From Paramecium pentaurelia (Eukaryota; Ciliophora; Oligohymenophorea; Peniculida; Parameciidae): 64,000 nucleotides of DNA. The DNA is taken from positions 99,454 to 163,453 of the forward strand of contig CAJJDO010000122.1 of assembly GCA_905183005.1 (NCBI GenBank). Reading direction: 5' to 3'. The notes under the pieces are model-generated. The model was not told the origin of the DNA. It worked only from the letters and a program-made list of their open reading frames with translations, and made no database searches. Every line of letters starts with the position of its first letter. The stretch's first letter is position 1. Below are positions 12,750-26,500 of this stretch, piece by piece. The position numbers were made by a program, and so were the translations under genes.

Positions 12750-13345
12750 ATGCCCAAAAATAAGGGAAGAGGTGGTAAGAATTATAGAAGAGGAAAAAAT
12801 GAAAATTTAACTAAGAGATAATTAGAGACAAAAGATGATGGCTAAGATTATGCTTAAGTTATAAAATTGTTGGGAAGTGGAAGATTGATCTGTTTATGTT
12901 TGGGTGACAGTAAATAAAGACTAGGTCACATTAGAGGTAAAATGAGACGTAAGGTTTGGATTTAAAATGGTGACATTGTGCTTGTTGCATTGAGAGAATT
13001 TTAAGATGAAAAATGTGATGTAGTGTATAAATATTTTCCTGAAGAAATCAAATAGCTGAAAAATCTTAAAGAAATTCCAGAGGTATAATAATTTAAAGTA
13101 TTAAAATTAAGAATTTAGAAGAAGGAGGAGGTGATAATATTGGAGATAATGTTGTTTTTGTTAATAAAGAAGAATCATCAAGTTCTGATTCAGATTTGAG
13201 TGATAGTGATTCTGATGATGACTCTGACTCTGAACCAAAATAACCATAAAAACAATAACCATAAAAACCATAACCATAAAAAGCATAAGCACCTGCCAAA
13301 GACAATAAAGAAAAGATAACCAAAAAAGATATCGATGATATTTGA
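12750..13345 (+). CDS. eIF1A: Translation initiation factor eIF1A
   Basis: About 188 aa with one 29-nt intron at 13083-13111. The basic N-terminus MPKNKGRGGKNYRRGKN is the hallmark start of eIF1A. It is followed by the S1-like OB fold, with LGSGRLICLCLGDSKQRLGHIRG and a basic M-R-R-K-V-W-I patch, then G-D-I-V-L-V. The C-terminus is acidic (SSSSDSDLSDSDSDDDSDSE), as in eukaryotic eIF1A, but is extended by a Q/P/K-rich stretch and ends K-K-D-I-D-D-I; the terminal D-I-D-D-I is the eIF5B-binding element of the family. It acts in the 43S complex in scanning and start-codon selection. Very secure. Confidence 0.95.
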
Positions 13346-13631
13346 ACGATTTAAAAATTATTTTGTCTAATAAAACAAATTGAAATAATCTATATACCTA
13401 GATTCTATTTTATGTATATAGATGATGAAACTCTTAGTTCTTTTAATTAATCATAATATTTTTCCATTTTATTGATAAATTTATTTTGTTTTCTTCATTT
13501 TTAAATAGCTTAAATATTCATGTATTAGAAGATATATTATATGCATTAGTTTTTATTATTAAACATACATATAAATAGGAATCAAAAAATAAACCAGAGA
13601 CTTAGTTTAATTAATTTAGAATTTTTAAAAA

Positions 13632-14367
13632 ATGATGGCTGATCAAGTTTTTAATTGTGAAAGTTTTGAAGATATTTCAAACTATATATAATATCAAGAA
13701 TAGGATTCATTGCCTTTGAGTTTTTGCCATTTTTAAGAAAACTAAAACAATGAAGATAAGTATGGATTGTTTAAATAAAATTAGTACAACTGAAATGGAA
13801 ATTCTTTTTGATTTGAATAAAAATGAAGATGTGATTATGGAGAGTGATTAAGAGGAGAAGTAATGATTTCATTTAAATAGAAACAAAATAAGAGAAAAAC
13901 TGGAAAATGTATTTAGAAGATAATTAAAGAAGGAAAAGAAATCAAAGTTTTAAAATGAATGTCGTTATATAGTTGGGAATGCAATTCAAGCTATGGAAAA
14001 TTTTGAATTGCCATAAGATATAGTAAACTATTATAAAAGAATTGGTTCATCAATAATTGGATTTCAGGCTTTAAAATAACATCTAATTTTAAATAAAGAT
14101 GATTCAAATGAAACGATTTAAAGGAAAAGAATTTTCTAAGACTATTTAATTGAGTTTTTATAAAAAAAAGGTTGTTGGATTTATTTAAATTTAATAGCAT
14201 CTTTGTACATTTTAAAATCGAGGAAGAAATAGAAATTAAGACAATATTTATAATATAAAAATAAGATAATGATGTTCTATGTAAAGTATCCTGAATTATG
14301 GCACAGAAATGAATTACCTCATTTTGATTAGCAGTAGTATTGTCAATCTTAACATCTATTGGATTGA
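13632..14367 (+). CDS. Unrecognised protein; C-terminus uncertain, possible frameshift
   Basis: About 229 aa in the first frame, starting M-M-A-D-Q-V with introns 13760-13784 and 13860-13880 (each removes an in-frame TGA). The body is helical and basic (L-E-N-V-F-R-R-Q-L-K-K-E, then Y-Y-K-R-I-G-S-S-I-I-G-F) and matches no family I know. This frame ends with TGA at 14365-14367. An overlapping frame from about 14292 to TGA 14537-14539 also looks coding (W-I-E-F-E-E-N-D-L-D-A-W-I-N-Q), as if an intron I could not place or an indel joined the two. If so, the protein would end with its stop directly against the dynein ATG at 14540. Confidence 0.55.
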
Positions 14368-14539
14368 ATTTGAAGAAAATGATTTGGATGCATGGATTAA
14401 TCAGCAATATTATATTAATCACAAATATTTATCTCTTAATTTGATAATTTATTATAAACCACGATTTGCTGTTTAAAAGCATAACTTCCTAATGAAAAAG
14501 GATATTATTAATTTTTTCAAATAATATTACTATTTTTGA

Positions 14540-17500
14540 ATGGGTGATTAAGAACCTTTAAAAAGCAAAGAAGATTATTTTATAAATCGTCTGGCATGCT
14601 CATTCAATATAAGGAACTCAATTTAATAAGACAAATTCAAGAAATCATTTGAAGCAGAGGATAATAAGTAATTTTACCAGTGTTAAAATTAATTAGAATA
14701 GTGTTTGACAGACTAATGAAAGATGAAAGTAATATGATAGCTGTATTTGCCATTCAATCTGGGGCAGAGTCTGTTACATTATTTTCAGATGTTCCTCATC
14801 CAGATAAGTTTAGAAAGAAGGGGCTGATTGCACTTAAAATATCTGAAAGCCCACTTTCAATATAAAATATCACTCATAATATAGTGTTTTTGGAATTAAC
14901 AAGAAATGTAACTATTTTATTTTATTTTAGATTTTGGAGCATTTATACTCAACCTTCTATGAGATAATGAGTCCAATCTTATAGAATCCTAGTAATCAAC
15001 AGGGTTGGACAGACTTAGTAGCAAAAGATTTAATGGAGAAATTCAATGCATACGTTGCTTAAGTTTACGTTATGATTGGTTAAATAGAAGGAAGAACTAA
15101 ATTGGTAAATTATTATAATATATTTAAGCCAATTCCATCACACAAATTAACTTAATCAGATACAACACCAGCAAAAGATAAAGCCCATGTTTATGAAAGT
15201 TCAATTATAACATGGACAAAATAAATAAAAAACGTATTGAAATTAGAACCAGAATAAGCTTTGAAGAATGGACACAATCCAGGACCTTTGGTTGAATTAA
15301 AATTTTGGGAAAATAAAGCTGCCAATCTTAATAGCATAAAAGACTAATTGGAAGGAACTGAAGTGATTAAAATCTTAAGATTTTTGGAAGTCAACAAATC
15401 AACTTATACAAATCCATTTTCAAAATTATAAAGGGAGGTAACAAAGGCAAGAGAAGAAGCAAATGATAATAATAAATTTTTAGATTTATTGAAAGATCCT
15501 TTCTAAAGACTATAAGATACTGGTGGAGACTTTTAGGCTTTACATGAATTATTCATTCCAATAATGCATAGAATTCTATTGATTTGGAAAAATTCTAAAT
15601 TTTATAATACTCCACCAAGATTAGTAGTTTTGATAAGAGAGATATGCAATGCAATCATAACCAAAGCTCAAGACTTTGTTAATGGACCAATGATATTCTA
15701 AATGATTAGTTCAGAAGAAACATTTGAGGCTTGTGAAAAGTTGTAAATTACTATTGACGTTTGTACAAAGTTTAAAGATGCTTACTTTGAATATAAAGCC
15801 AAAGCAGAAGGTCATTGGAAATTGACTACTAATGCATTATTTGTTAGATTAGATTCCTTTTTAGAAAGATGTCATGATATTTTACATTTAACTAATACTA
15901 TAGTTTAGTTTAATAAATTAGCCAAGATTGATCTTGGTGGTACAAAAGGAAAAACATTGACTGAATCAGTTTAATAAATTTTTGTTGAATTTTAAAAAGC
16001 TGTTGAACAATTCTAATAAGTAAAATATGATATTATGGACATAACACAAAAAGAATTTGATGATAGTTTTTATGAATTCAGATCAAAGATTAAGGAATTA
16101 GAAAGAAGATTAGCTTCAGTAATTACATAAGGATTTGATGATTATGATACATTACATGGAAGATTCAAATTATTAGATAGTTTTGAAGGTTTGTTATCCA
16201 GACCAATTATCTAGGATGAATTAGAGAAAAAACATATAGTATTATTAGATATGTACAAATAAGATTTGAAATAAGTTTAATAAATCTTTTTGGAAGGTTA
16301 TGAATTGGTTGATAAATTAAATGAAAGAGCACCAATTTATAATAATATGCCTCCTATTGCAGGAGCATTGATGTGGTGCAAAGGATTAAGAGATAGAATT
16401 ACAGAACCTTTAGATAAATTGGCATAATTAGGATAAGGTATAACAGAAAGAGAAGAATATAAGGATGTATTGAAATTATATTAATCAATAACAAAATAAA
16501 TAAAAGATTACGAATAAACAAAGATTTTGAGTTGGGAATAAGAAGTAGGTAAAGTATCAGAAGAAAAACAAAAGCAACCTTTATTATCAAAAGATGAGAA
16601 TGGTTTATTAAGAGTTAATTTTGATCCTGCTTTGGTTAGATTATTAAGAGAAGTGAAATATTTCACATTGCTTGAATAACCAGTTCCTGAATCTGCCTCA
16701 GAATTATTTTCTAAAAATGATACTTTTAGAGAATATATAGTTTAATTGGAAATGATTGTTGAGAATCATAATTTCATAGTAACTTAATTACATCCAATGG
16801 AAGAACCTTTGATAAAGAATAGAATTGAAAAGATGGATGAAGTACTGAAACCAGGTATTGAACATTACAAATGGAAGAGTAATGACATTAATAAATTTAT
16901 TGAAACAGCCAAGGCTACTGTTGATGAATTACACTAAATAGTGTAAAAGATGAAGGAAACTCTAAAAAAGATAGAGTAAGCATTAGAGAAATTCAATACT
17001 AAGATAATTGAGAGAAAAAATAAACCAATGTCTCCAGATGATTATGATCAATTCTTAAAGGCAGTTGTTTAGAATAAGTTATCTATAGTTAAAGATAATG
17101 GAACATCAATTAACAAACTTGTTAAAGAAGTTCTTGATTAAGTTAAAGTTGACAAAAAATAATAGGCTTGGATAAATTATCAATATTATTTAAATTCAAT
17201 TGTTATTAATGGTTTAGCAAGAGCCATTATAACTGCTTTAACACATATGAATGAATAAATCAATCCATAATATATTAAGAAACATGAAATTGCACCTTTA
17301 TTTGATATCAAATTAGAATTATTTAGAAATGTAGGAATTCAATATGAACCTGAAATTGAAGAAGCAACATAAGGACAAAGTGTTCGTAATACAATTAGAG
17401 GATGGGCTAATGATATGTTTTATATTGCAGGCTAATTTTAAAGATTAGATTCTGCAAATCCTTTTGGTGATTATTTGCCAGAAATTAAAGAATATTTTGA

Positions 17501-20500
17501 AATCAAAGAAATAGTTCAGGCTATCAATCTTAATTTAGATTAAATTGAAGAAGAAACTAAATCCTTTAAATAATCTTATATGACTTATAGTTATCTATGG
17601 TTAGAAGATCCTAAATCAGCTTTCGAAGATTTCATGATAAAGAATGAACCCAAAGATGCACCTGAAGATGAAGATTAATCATAAAATCCTTTATTGTAAG
17701 GTTGTAGAATAAAGATTCCAAAATTAGATTTTTTTGATGATAAAATTACAACATTGAAAAATATTCAATAAGAAATCAATAGAATAATGACACCTTATGA
17801 AATATCATGGTTGAGAATCAATTTACAACCATTGAAAAGTGCACTTGAAAATAAGGTGAGTCAATAAATAAAAGTTTACACTGAATTTTTAGTTGTTTAA
17901 TTCAAGACTACATTGAAAAACCTTAAAGGATTTATTCAAAGAACAAATGAAGGAATCAAAGAGAATCCTGCAAGTGAAGAGAATACTGGAAATAGAGATT
18001 TATTAATGAAAGTTATGAGAGTTATATCAGATGTTAAAGATGTGGAACATAAATGTGAAGGAATTGTTGTAAGAATGAAAGAAATGGTTAATAAATTAAA
18101 GAAACATGGAGTTTAAATAATGGAGAAAGGAGAAGAAGATCCAGTTTAAAGTATTGATAATGCATTTACTTAATTTAATGAGACAACTTAGAAAGTGTTT
18201 AAGATTAAAGCTGAAATCTTACCATTATAAACTTAAGAAACCATCAATATTAAGAAGAAATTAGATGAATTCTAAAAGAAGGTATCAGACTTTAGAAATG
18301 ATACTTTAAATAATTTACCTTATAGTTATCATGATGATATGAAGATGGATTCAATATTATATTCATATGTCACAATTGATGATTACTATAAAAAGTTATT
18401 ATAGATGGAGAAAGAGGCTGCAGATTATAATCAATTGGAGAAATTGTTTGAATTAGAGAAAAGTGGTTATAAATAATTAAGAGAAACAAATGTTGATTTG
18501 AAATCATTGAAAATAATGTGGGATGCTATTTCAATGGTAAATTACTAATATAATGATTGGAAATCTAAACCATTCAGATAAATTAAGGCTGATGTCTTAT
18601 TAGAATCTAATAAAATCTTGGGACTTCAATTGAAGAACTTACCAAAGGAAGTCAAAAACTTCAAAGGATATAATGCTATTGTTGATAAGGTTAAGAATAT
18701 GTCAGTTGTATTACCATTGGTTTCAGCTTTACATAGTGAATTCATGGAAGATAGACATTGGAGTTAAGTTAAAGATATGACTAAGAGTAAATTTGAACAT
18801 AAAGCTATGACATTCTTATTTGATGATATTCTTGCTTTATAATTATATAAATTTGATGCATAAATAAATGAAGTAGTAGAAGTAGCATCAAAGGAAGCTA
18901 AAATTGAAAAGAAATTGAAATTGATTGAAACAGCTTGGTTGAAATAAATCTTTGAATTTGAAGATTATAAAGAAACTAAGATCTTTTTACCATTAGATAA
19001 TATGATGGAAATGTTAGATTAACATTCTCTTGATTTGATGGGTATGAAAGGATAAGGTAAATATGTTGAATTCTTTTACAATACAGTAGAAGATTGGAGA
19101 GAAAAATTAGGAAGAGTTGATTCTGTTGTTGGTGAATGGTTGAAAGTTTAAAAGAATTGGAAGACTTTAGTTAATATCTTTATTGGATCTGAAGATATTA
19201 GAATGTAATTACCAGAAGATACTAAAGTATTTGAAGCTGTTGATAAAGAATTTAGAGAACTTATGACTGAAGTTGCAGCTAATCCATTGGTTATTGAAGC
19301 ATGTATTAATGAAAGAAAGGATTAATTAGTTGCTATGAGTTTAAATATTAAGAAATGTGAAAAAGCTTTAAATGATTATTTAGAATAGAAAAAGAAAGCA
19401 TTTCCTAGATTCTATTTCTTGTCAAATCAATCCCTATTAACTATTTTATCAAATGGTTAAAATCCACCTAAAGTTTGTGAATTCTTAGGTGATTGTTTCG
19501 ATGGAATGAAAACACTTAGTTTTGAACCTTCCAAAAATCCAAATGATGTTCCAAGAAGCACACATAGTATGATTTCTAAGGATGATGAGAAAGTTCCATT
19601 TTCATCAAATTTTGAATGTGTAGGAGCAGTTGAACATTGGTTATCAGCATTAGAATATAAGATGAGAGAGACATTAGAAGAAATATTGGAAAAGGCAAAG
19701 GAAACATCAGAAAATTGGGAAAGTGGTGACAATCCTAGAGAAGATTGGGTTAAAAATTATTGTGCTTAAATTGCATTGTTAACAACATAAATTGTATGGA
19801 CTGAAGATGTTACTAGAGCATTTGAAGATTTGGCTGGTGGTGCTGAAACAGCCATGAAAGAATGTTTGAAATTGATTGAAGTTCGTATTGATAATTTGAT
19901 TAAGAAGGTCAGAGGAAATTTAGAAATATTAGAGCGTATGAAAATTATTAATATTATNATGGAAGATAGACATTGGAGTTAAGTTAAAGATATGACTAAG
20001 AGTAAATTTGAACATAAAGCTATGACATTCTTATTTGATGATATTCTTGCTTTATAATTATATAAATTTGATGCATAAATAAATGAAGTAGTAGAAGTAG
20101 CATCAAAGGAAGCTAAAATTGAAAAGAAATTGAAATTGATTGAAACAGCTTGGTTGAAATAAATCTTTGAATTTGAAGATTATAAAGAAACTAAGATCTT
20201 TTTACCATTAGATAATATGATGGAAATGTTAGATTAACATTCTCTTGATTTAATGGGTATGAAAGGATAAGGTAAATATGTTGAATTCTTTTACAATACA
20301 GTAGAAGATTGGAGAGAAAAATTAGGAAGAGTTGATTCTGTTGTTGGTGAATGGTTGAAAGTTTAAAAGAATTGGAAGACTTTAGTTAATATCTTTATTG
20401 GATCTGAAGATATTAGAATGTAATTACCAGAAGATACTAAAGTATTTGAAGCTGTTGATAAAGAATTTAGAGAACTTATGACTGAAGTTGCAGCTAATCC

Positions 20501-23500
20501 ATTGGTTATTGAAGCATGTATTAATGAAAGAAAGGATTAATTAGTTGCTATGAGTTTAAATATTAAGAAATGTGAAAAAGCTTTAAATGATTATTTAGAA
20601 TAGAAAAAGAAAGCATTTCCTAGATTCTATTTCTTGTCAAATCAATCCCTATTAACTATTTTATCAAATGGTTAAAATCCACCTAAAGTTTGTGAATTCT
20701 TAGGTGATTGTTTCGATGGAATGAAAACACTTACTTTTGAACCAACAAAAAATCCAAATGATATTCCAAGAAGCACACATAGTATGATTTCTAAGGATGA
20801 TGAGAGAGTTCCATTTTCATCTAATTTTGAATGTGTAGGAGCAGTTGAACATTGGTTATCAGCATTAGAATATAAGATGAGAGAGACATTAGAAGAAATA
20901 TTAGAAAAGGCTAAAGAAACATCAGAAAATTGGGAAAGTGGTGACAATCCTAGAGAAGATTGGGTTAAAAATTATTGTGCTTAAATTGCATTGTTAACAA
21001 CATAAATTGTATGGACTGAAGATGTTACTAGAGCATTTGAAGATTTAGGTGGTGGTGCTGAAACAGCAATGAAAGAATGTTTGAAATTGATTGAAGTTCG
21101 TATTGATAATTTGATTAAAAAAGTCAGAGGTAATTTGGAAATTTTAGAACGTATGAAAATCATTAACATCATTACAATCGATGTACATTCAAGAGATGTT
21201 GTTGAAAAATTCTGTCTTTAGAAAACTCAAGAATTAGAATCTTTTGCTTGGTTGTCACAATTGAAATTTTATTGGGATAATAAGGATAATGATATGCATT
21301 TAAGATAAGCATTGAGATTCAAATGGGAGAAAGAAAGAGATAAATCAAAGTGTATTATTAGAATTGTTGATTGGTTCAGATTCTATTCATATGAATATGT
21401 TGGTAATGCATTAAGATTGGTCATTACTCCATTAACAGATAGATGTTACATTACATTAACATAAGCATTGAATCTTACAATGGGTGGTGCACCTGCAGGT
21501 CCAGCTGGTACTGGAAAGACTGAAACTACAAAAGATTTAGGCAGAGCAGTAGGATTACCAGTCATGGTTTTTAATTGTTCAGATCAAATGGGTAAAGATT
21601 CAATGGCTCAAATCTTTATGGGTTTGTCTTAATCAGGAGCATGGGGATGTTTCGATGAATTTAATAGAATAGCAATAGAAGTGTTATCAGTCATTAGTAC
21701 ACAAGTTAAAACTATTTTGGATGCATTAAAGGAAAAGAAACCTAAATTAATATTTATGGAAGAAGGAGAAATATCAATATAAGACACTGTAGGATTCTTT
21801 ATTACTATGAATCCAGGATATGCAGGTAGAACTGAATTACCTGAAAATTTGAAAGCATTGTTTAGATCATGTGCTATGGTTGTACCAGATTTAGTATTGA
21901 TTTGTGAAAATATGCTTATGTCTGAAGGTTTCTAATAAGCAAGAGCATTAAGTAGAAAATTCGTATCTTTGTATATGTTATCCAGAGAATTGTTATCAAA
22001 AGCTAGACATTATGATTGGGGTTTGAGAGCAGTAAAATCAGTGTTGAGATAAGCTGGTAAATTGAAGAGAGCAGATCCATAAATAGCAGAGGATCCATTA
22101 TTGATGAGAGCTCTAAGAGATTTCAATATGCCAAAGATTGTTACAGATGATAAACCAATCTTTTTAGGTTTGATAGGAGATTTATTCCCAAGAATTGAAT
22201 GTGAAAGTAAAACAAATCCTGATTTAAAGAAAATTGTAGTTGATACAACTAAATAAGATATGGGATTAGTAGCTGAAGAAATGTTTGTATTAAAAATAGT
22301 TTAATTGGCTGAAATATTGGAAGTGAGACATTGTGTATTTGTTATAGGTCCACCAGGTTGTGGTAAAACAAGTGTATGGAAAACTTTGGCAAAGACTCAT
22401 TAAAATAGAGGAGAAGATTTCGAATTAGATACTTTAAATCCTAAGGCAGTAACATCAGATGAATTATTTGGATGTTATACTAAGACAAAGGAATGGAAGA
22501 ATGGTGTTTTAAGTATGATTATGAAGAATTAAAATAAATGTGAAGAAAAGTATAAACCTAGTCATTTACATAAATGGTCAATTTTAGATGGTGATATTGA
22601 TCCTGAATGGATTGAATCCTTAAATACAGTTATGGATGATAATAAAGTACTTACACTAGTGTCAAATGATCGTATTCCTTTGACTCCATCAATGAGATTG
22701 TTATTTGAAATTTCAAATCTTAAGAATGCTACTCCTGCTACAGTATCTAGAGGTGGTGTCTTGTTTATTAATGAAACAGATATTGGTTGGATGCCTTATA
22801 TGAATAGTTGGTTAGAAAGATCATTTGAAAAATGTGTAGTGAAAAGAGAAGGATTGATGGGATAAGTACCATAATCACCTCCTATTGATGATATTGCTAA
22901 ATCTGTATTCTATAGATGTTTCTAATAATACTTTGAAACCAATCCAGATATCAGAGATAAAAGTAAAGTCAGATTAATAGTTCCATAAGTTGATATTGCT
23001 TAAGTAATGACTATCTGTATGATTTTGGATGCATTACTTTTAGAAACAGATTACACAAAGATTGCACAAATGAAAGAAGATGATCAAAAAATGATTTATG
23101 AAGCTTATTTCATTTATGCAGGAATGTGGGCTATTGGTGGTTGTTTTGGAGGAGGATAAGATGATGAAAAAGATATGAAAGATTTCAACTCTGTATGGAA
23201 AGCTGCTGCTAAAGTAAGAATGCCAGAATAAGGTATGTGTTTCGATTATTACTTTGATTTTGCTGAATAAAAATGGACTCATTGGTAAGGTAAAGTAGTA
23301 CCTTATATTGCTACTGATGAAGCTATCTTCTCTAAAATCTATGTTGCTACTTTACATACAACTAGATTAAGAACTTTATTAGATTATCATCTTAGAAGAA
23401 AGAAATGTGTGTTATTTGTAGGATCTGCAGGTACTGGTAAATCTGCTGTTATCAAAGATTATTTGAGTTAAACTAAAACAGATCAAGTATCATATAAAAC

Positions 23501-26500
23501 TATCAACTTTTCATCATTTACTGATTCATTAGCATTATAGAAGAATATAGAATCTATGGTTGAAAAGAAATCTGGTAGAACTTTTGGTAGTGCTACAGGA
23601 AAAGCATTAATTTGTTTCATTGATGATATGAATATGCCATATGTAGATAAATATGGTACATAATAACCTATCTAATTATTAAGATAAGTAGTAGATTATG
23701 GAAGTGTTTTCAATAGAGAATAATTAGAAGAAAGAAAATTCCTTTAAGATTTACTATTCTTTAGTGCTTTAAATCAAAAATCAGGATCTTTNNNNNNNNN
23801 NNNNNNNNNNNNNNNNNNNNNNNNNNNNNNNNNNNNNNNNNNNNNNNNNNNNNNNNNNNNNNNNNNNNNNNNNNNNNNNNNNNNNNNNNNNNNNNNNNNN
23901 NNNNNNNNNNNNNNNNNNNNNNNNNNNNNNNNNNNNNNNNNNNNNNNNNNNNNNNNNNNNNNNNNNNNNNNNNNNNNNNNNNNNNNNNNNNNNNNNNNNN
24001 NNNNNNNNNNNNNNNNNNNNNNNNNNNNNNNNNNNNNNNNNNNNNNNNNNNNNNNNNNNNNNNNNNNNNNNNNTTAATATTTATGGAAGAAGGAGAAATA
24101 TCAATATAAGACACTGTAGGATTCTTTATTACTATGAATCCAGGATATGCAGGTAGAACTGAATTACCTGAAAATTTGAAAGCATTGTTTAGATCATGTG
24201 CTATGGTTGTACCAGATTTAGTATTGATTTGTGAAAATATGCTTATGTCTGAAGGTTTCTAATAAGCAAGAGCATTAAGTAGAAAATTCGTATCTTTGTA
24301 TATGTTATCCAGAGAATTGTTATCAAAAGCTAGACATTATGATTGGGGTTTGAGAGCAGTAAAATCAGTGTTGAGATAAGCTGGTAAATTGAAGAGAGCA
24401 GATCCATAAATAGCAGAGGATCCATTATTGATGAGAGCTCTAAGAGATTTCAATATGCCAAAGATTGTTACAGATGATAAACCAATCTTTTTAGGTTTGA
24501 TAGGAGATTTATTCCCAAGAATTGAATGTGAAAGTAAAACAAATCCTGATTTAAAGAAAATTGTAGTTGATACAACTAAATAAGATATGGGATTAGTAGC
24601 TGAAGAAATGTTTGTATTAAAAGTAGTTTAATTGGCTGAAATATTGGAAGTGAGACATTGTGTATTTGTGATAGGTCCACCAGGTTGTGGTAAAACAAGT
24701 GTATGGAAAACTTTGGCAAAGACTCATTAAAATAGAGGAGAAGATTATGAATTAGATACTCTAAATCCTAAGGCAGTGACATCAGATGAATTATTTGGAT
24801 GTTATACTAAGACAAAGGAATGGAAGAATGGTGTTTTAAGTATGATTATGAAGAATTAAAATAAATGTGAAGAAAAGTATAAACCTAGTCATTTACATAA
24901 ATGGTCAATTTTAGATGGTGATATTGATCCTGAATGGATTGAATCCTTAAATACAGTTATGGATGATAATAAAGTACTTACATTAGTGTCAAATGATCGT
25001 ATTCCTTTGACTCCATCAATGAGATTGTTATTTGAAATTTCAAATCTTAAGAATGCTACTCCTGCTACAGTATCTAGAGGTGGTGTCTTGTTTATTAATG
25101 AAACAGATATTGGTTGGATGCCTTATATGAATAGTTGGTTAGAAAGATCATTTGAAAAATGTGTAGTGAAAAGAGAAGGATTGATGGGATAAGTACCATA
25201 ATCACCTCCTATTGATGATATTGCTAAATCTGTATTCTATAGATGTTTCTAATAATACTTTGAAACCAATCCAGATATCAGAGATAAGAGTAAAGTCAGA
25301 TTAATAGTTCCATAAGTTGATATTGCTTAAGTAATGACAATCTGTATGATTTTGGATGCATTACTTTTAGAAACAGAGTACACAAAGCTTTCTCAAATGA
25401 AAGAAGATGATCAAAAAATGATTTATGAAGCTTATTTCATTTATGCAGGAATGTGGGCTATTGGTGGTTGTTTTGGAGGAGGATAAGATGATGAAAAAGA
25501 TATGAAAGATTTCAACTCTGTATGGAAAGCTGCTGCTAAAGTAAGAATGCCAGAATAAGGTATGTGTTTCGATTATTACTTTGATTTTGCTGAATAAAAA
25601 TGGACTCATTGGTAAGGTAAAGTAGTACCTTATATTGCTACTGATGAAGCTATCTTCTCTAAAATCTATGTTGCTACTTTACATACAACTAGATTAAGAA
25701 CTTTATTAGATTACCATCTTAGAAGAAAGAAATGTGTCTTATTTGTAGGATCTGCAGGTACTGGTAAATCTGCTGTTATCAAAGATTATTTGAGTTAAAC
25801 TAAAACAGATCAAGTATCATATAAAACTATCAACTTTTCATCATTTACTGATTCATTAGCATTATAGAAGAATATAGAATCTATGGTTGAAAAGAAATCT
25901 GGTAGAACTTTTGGTAGTGCTACAGGAAAAGCATTAATTTGTTTCATTGATGATATGAATATGCCATATGTAGATAAATATGGTACATAATAACCTATCT
26001 AATTATTAAGATAAGTAGTAGATTATGGAAGTGTTTTCAATAGAGAATAATTAGAAGAAAGAAAATTCCTTTAAGATTTACTATTCTTTAGTGCTTTAAA
26101 TCAAAAATCAGGATCTTTCATTATAGATTTAAGATTATAAAGAAACTTCTCTGTATTCACTATGTATACACCTAATGCTGAAATCATTAAAACTATTTTT
26201 GGTGCTATTTTAAATAGTCATTTAGCTACATTTGATGATAAAATACATAAGTTATCTGATAAATTAATTGAAGCNGAGATTGTTATTTGAAATTTCAAAT
26301 CTTAAGAATGCTACTCCTGCTACAGTATCTAGAGGTGGTGTCTTGTTTATTAATGAAACAGATATTGGTTGGATGCCTTATATGAATAGTTGGTTAGAAA
26401 GATCATTTGAAAAATGTGTAGTGAAAAGAGAAGGATTGATGGGATAAGTACCATAATCACCTCCTATTGATGATATTGCTAAATCTGTATTCTATAGATG

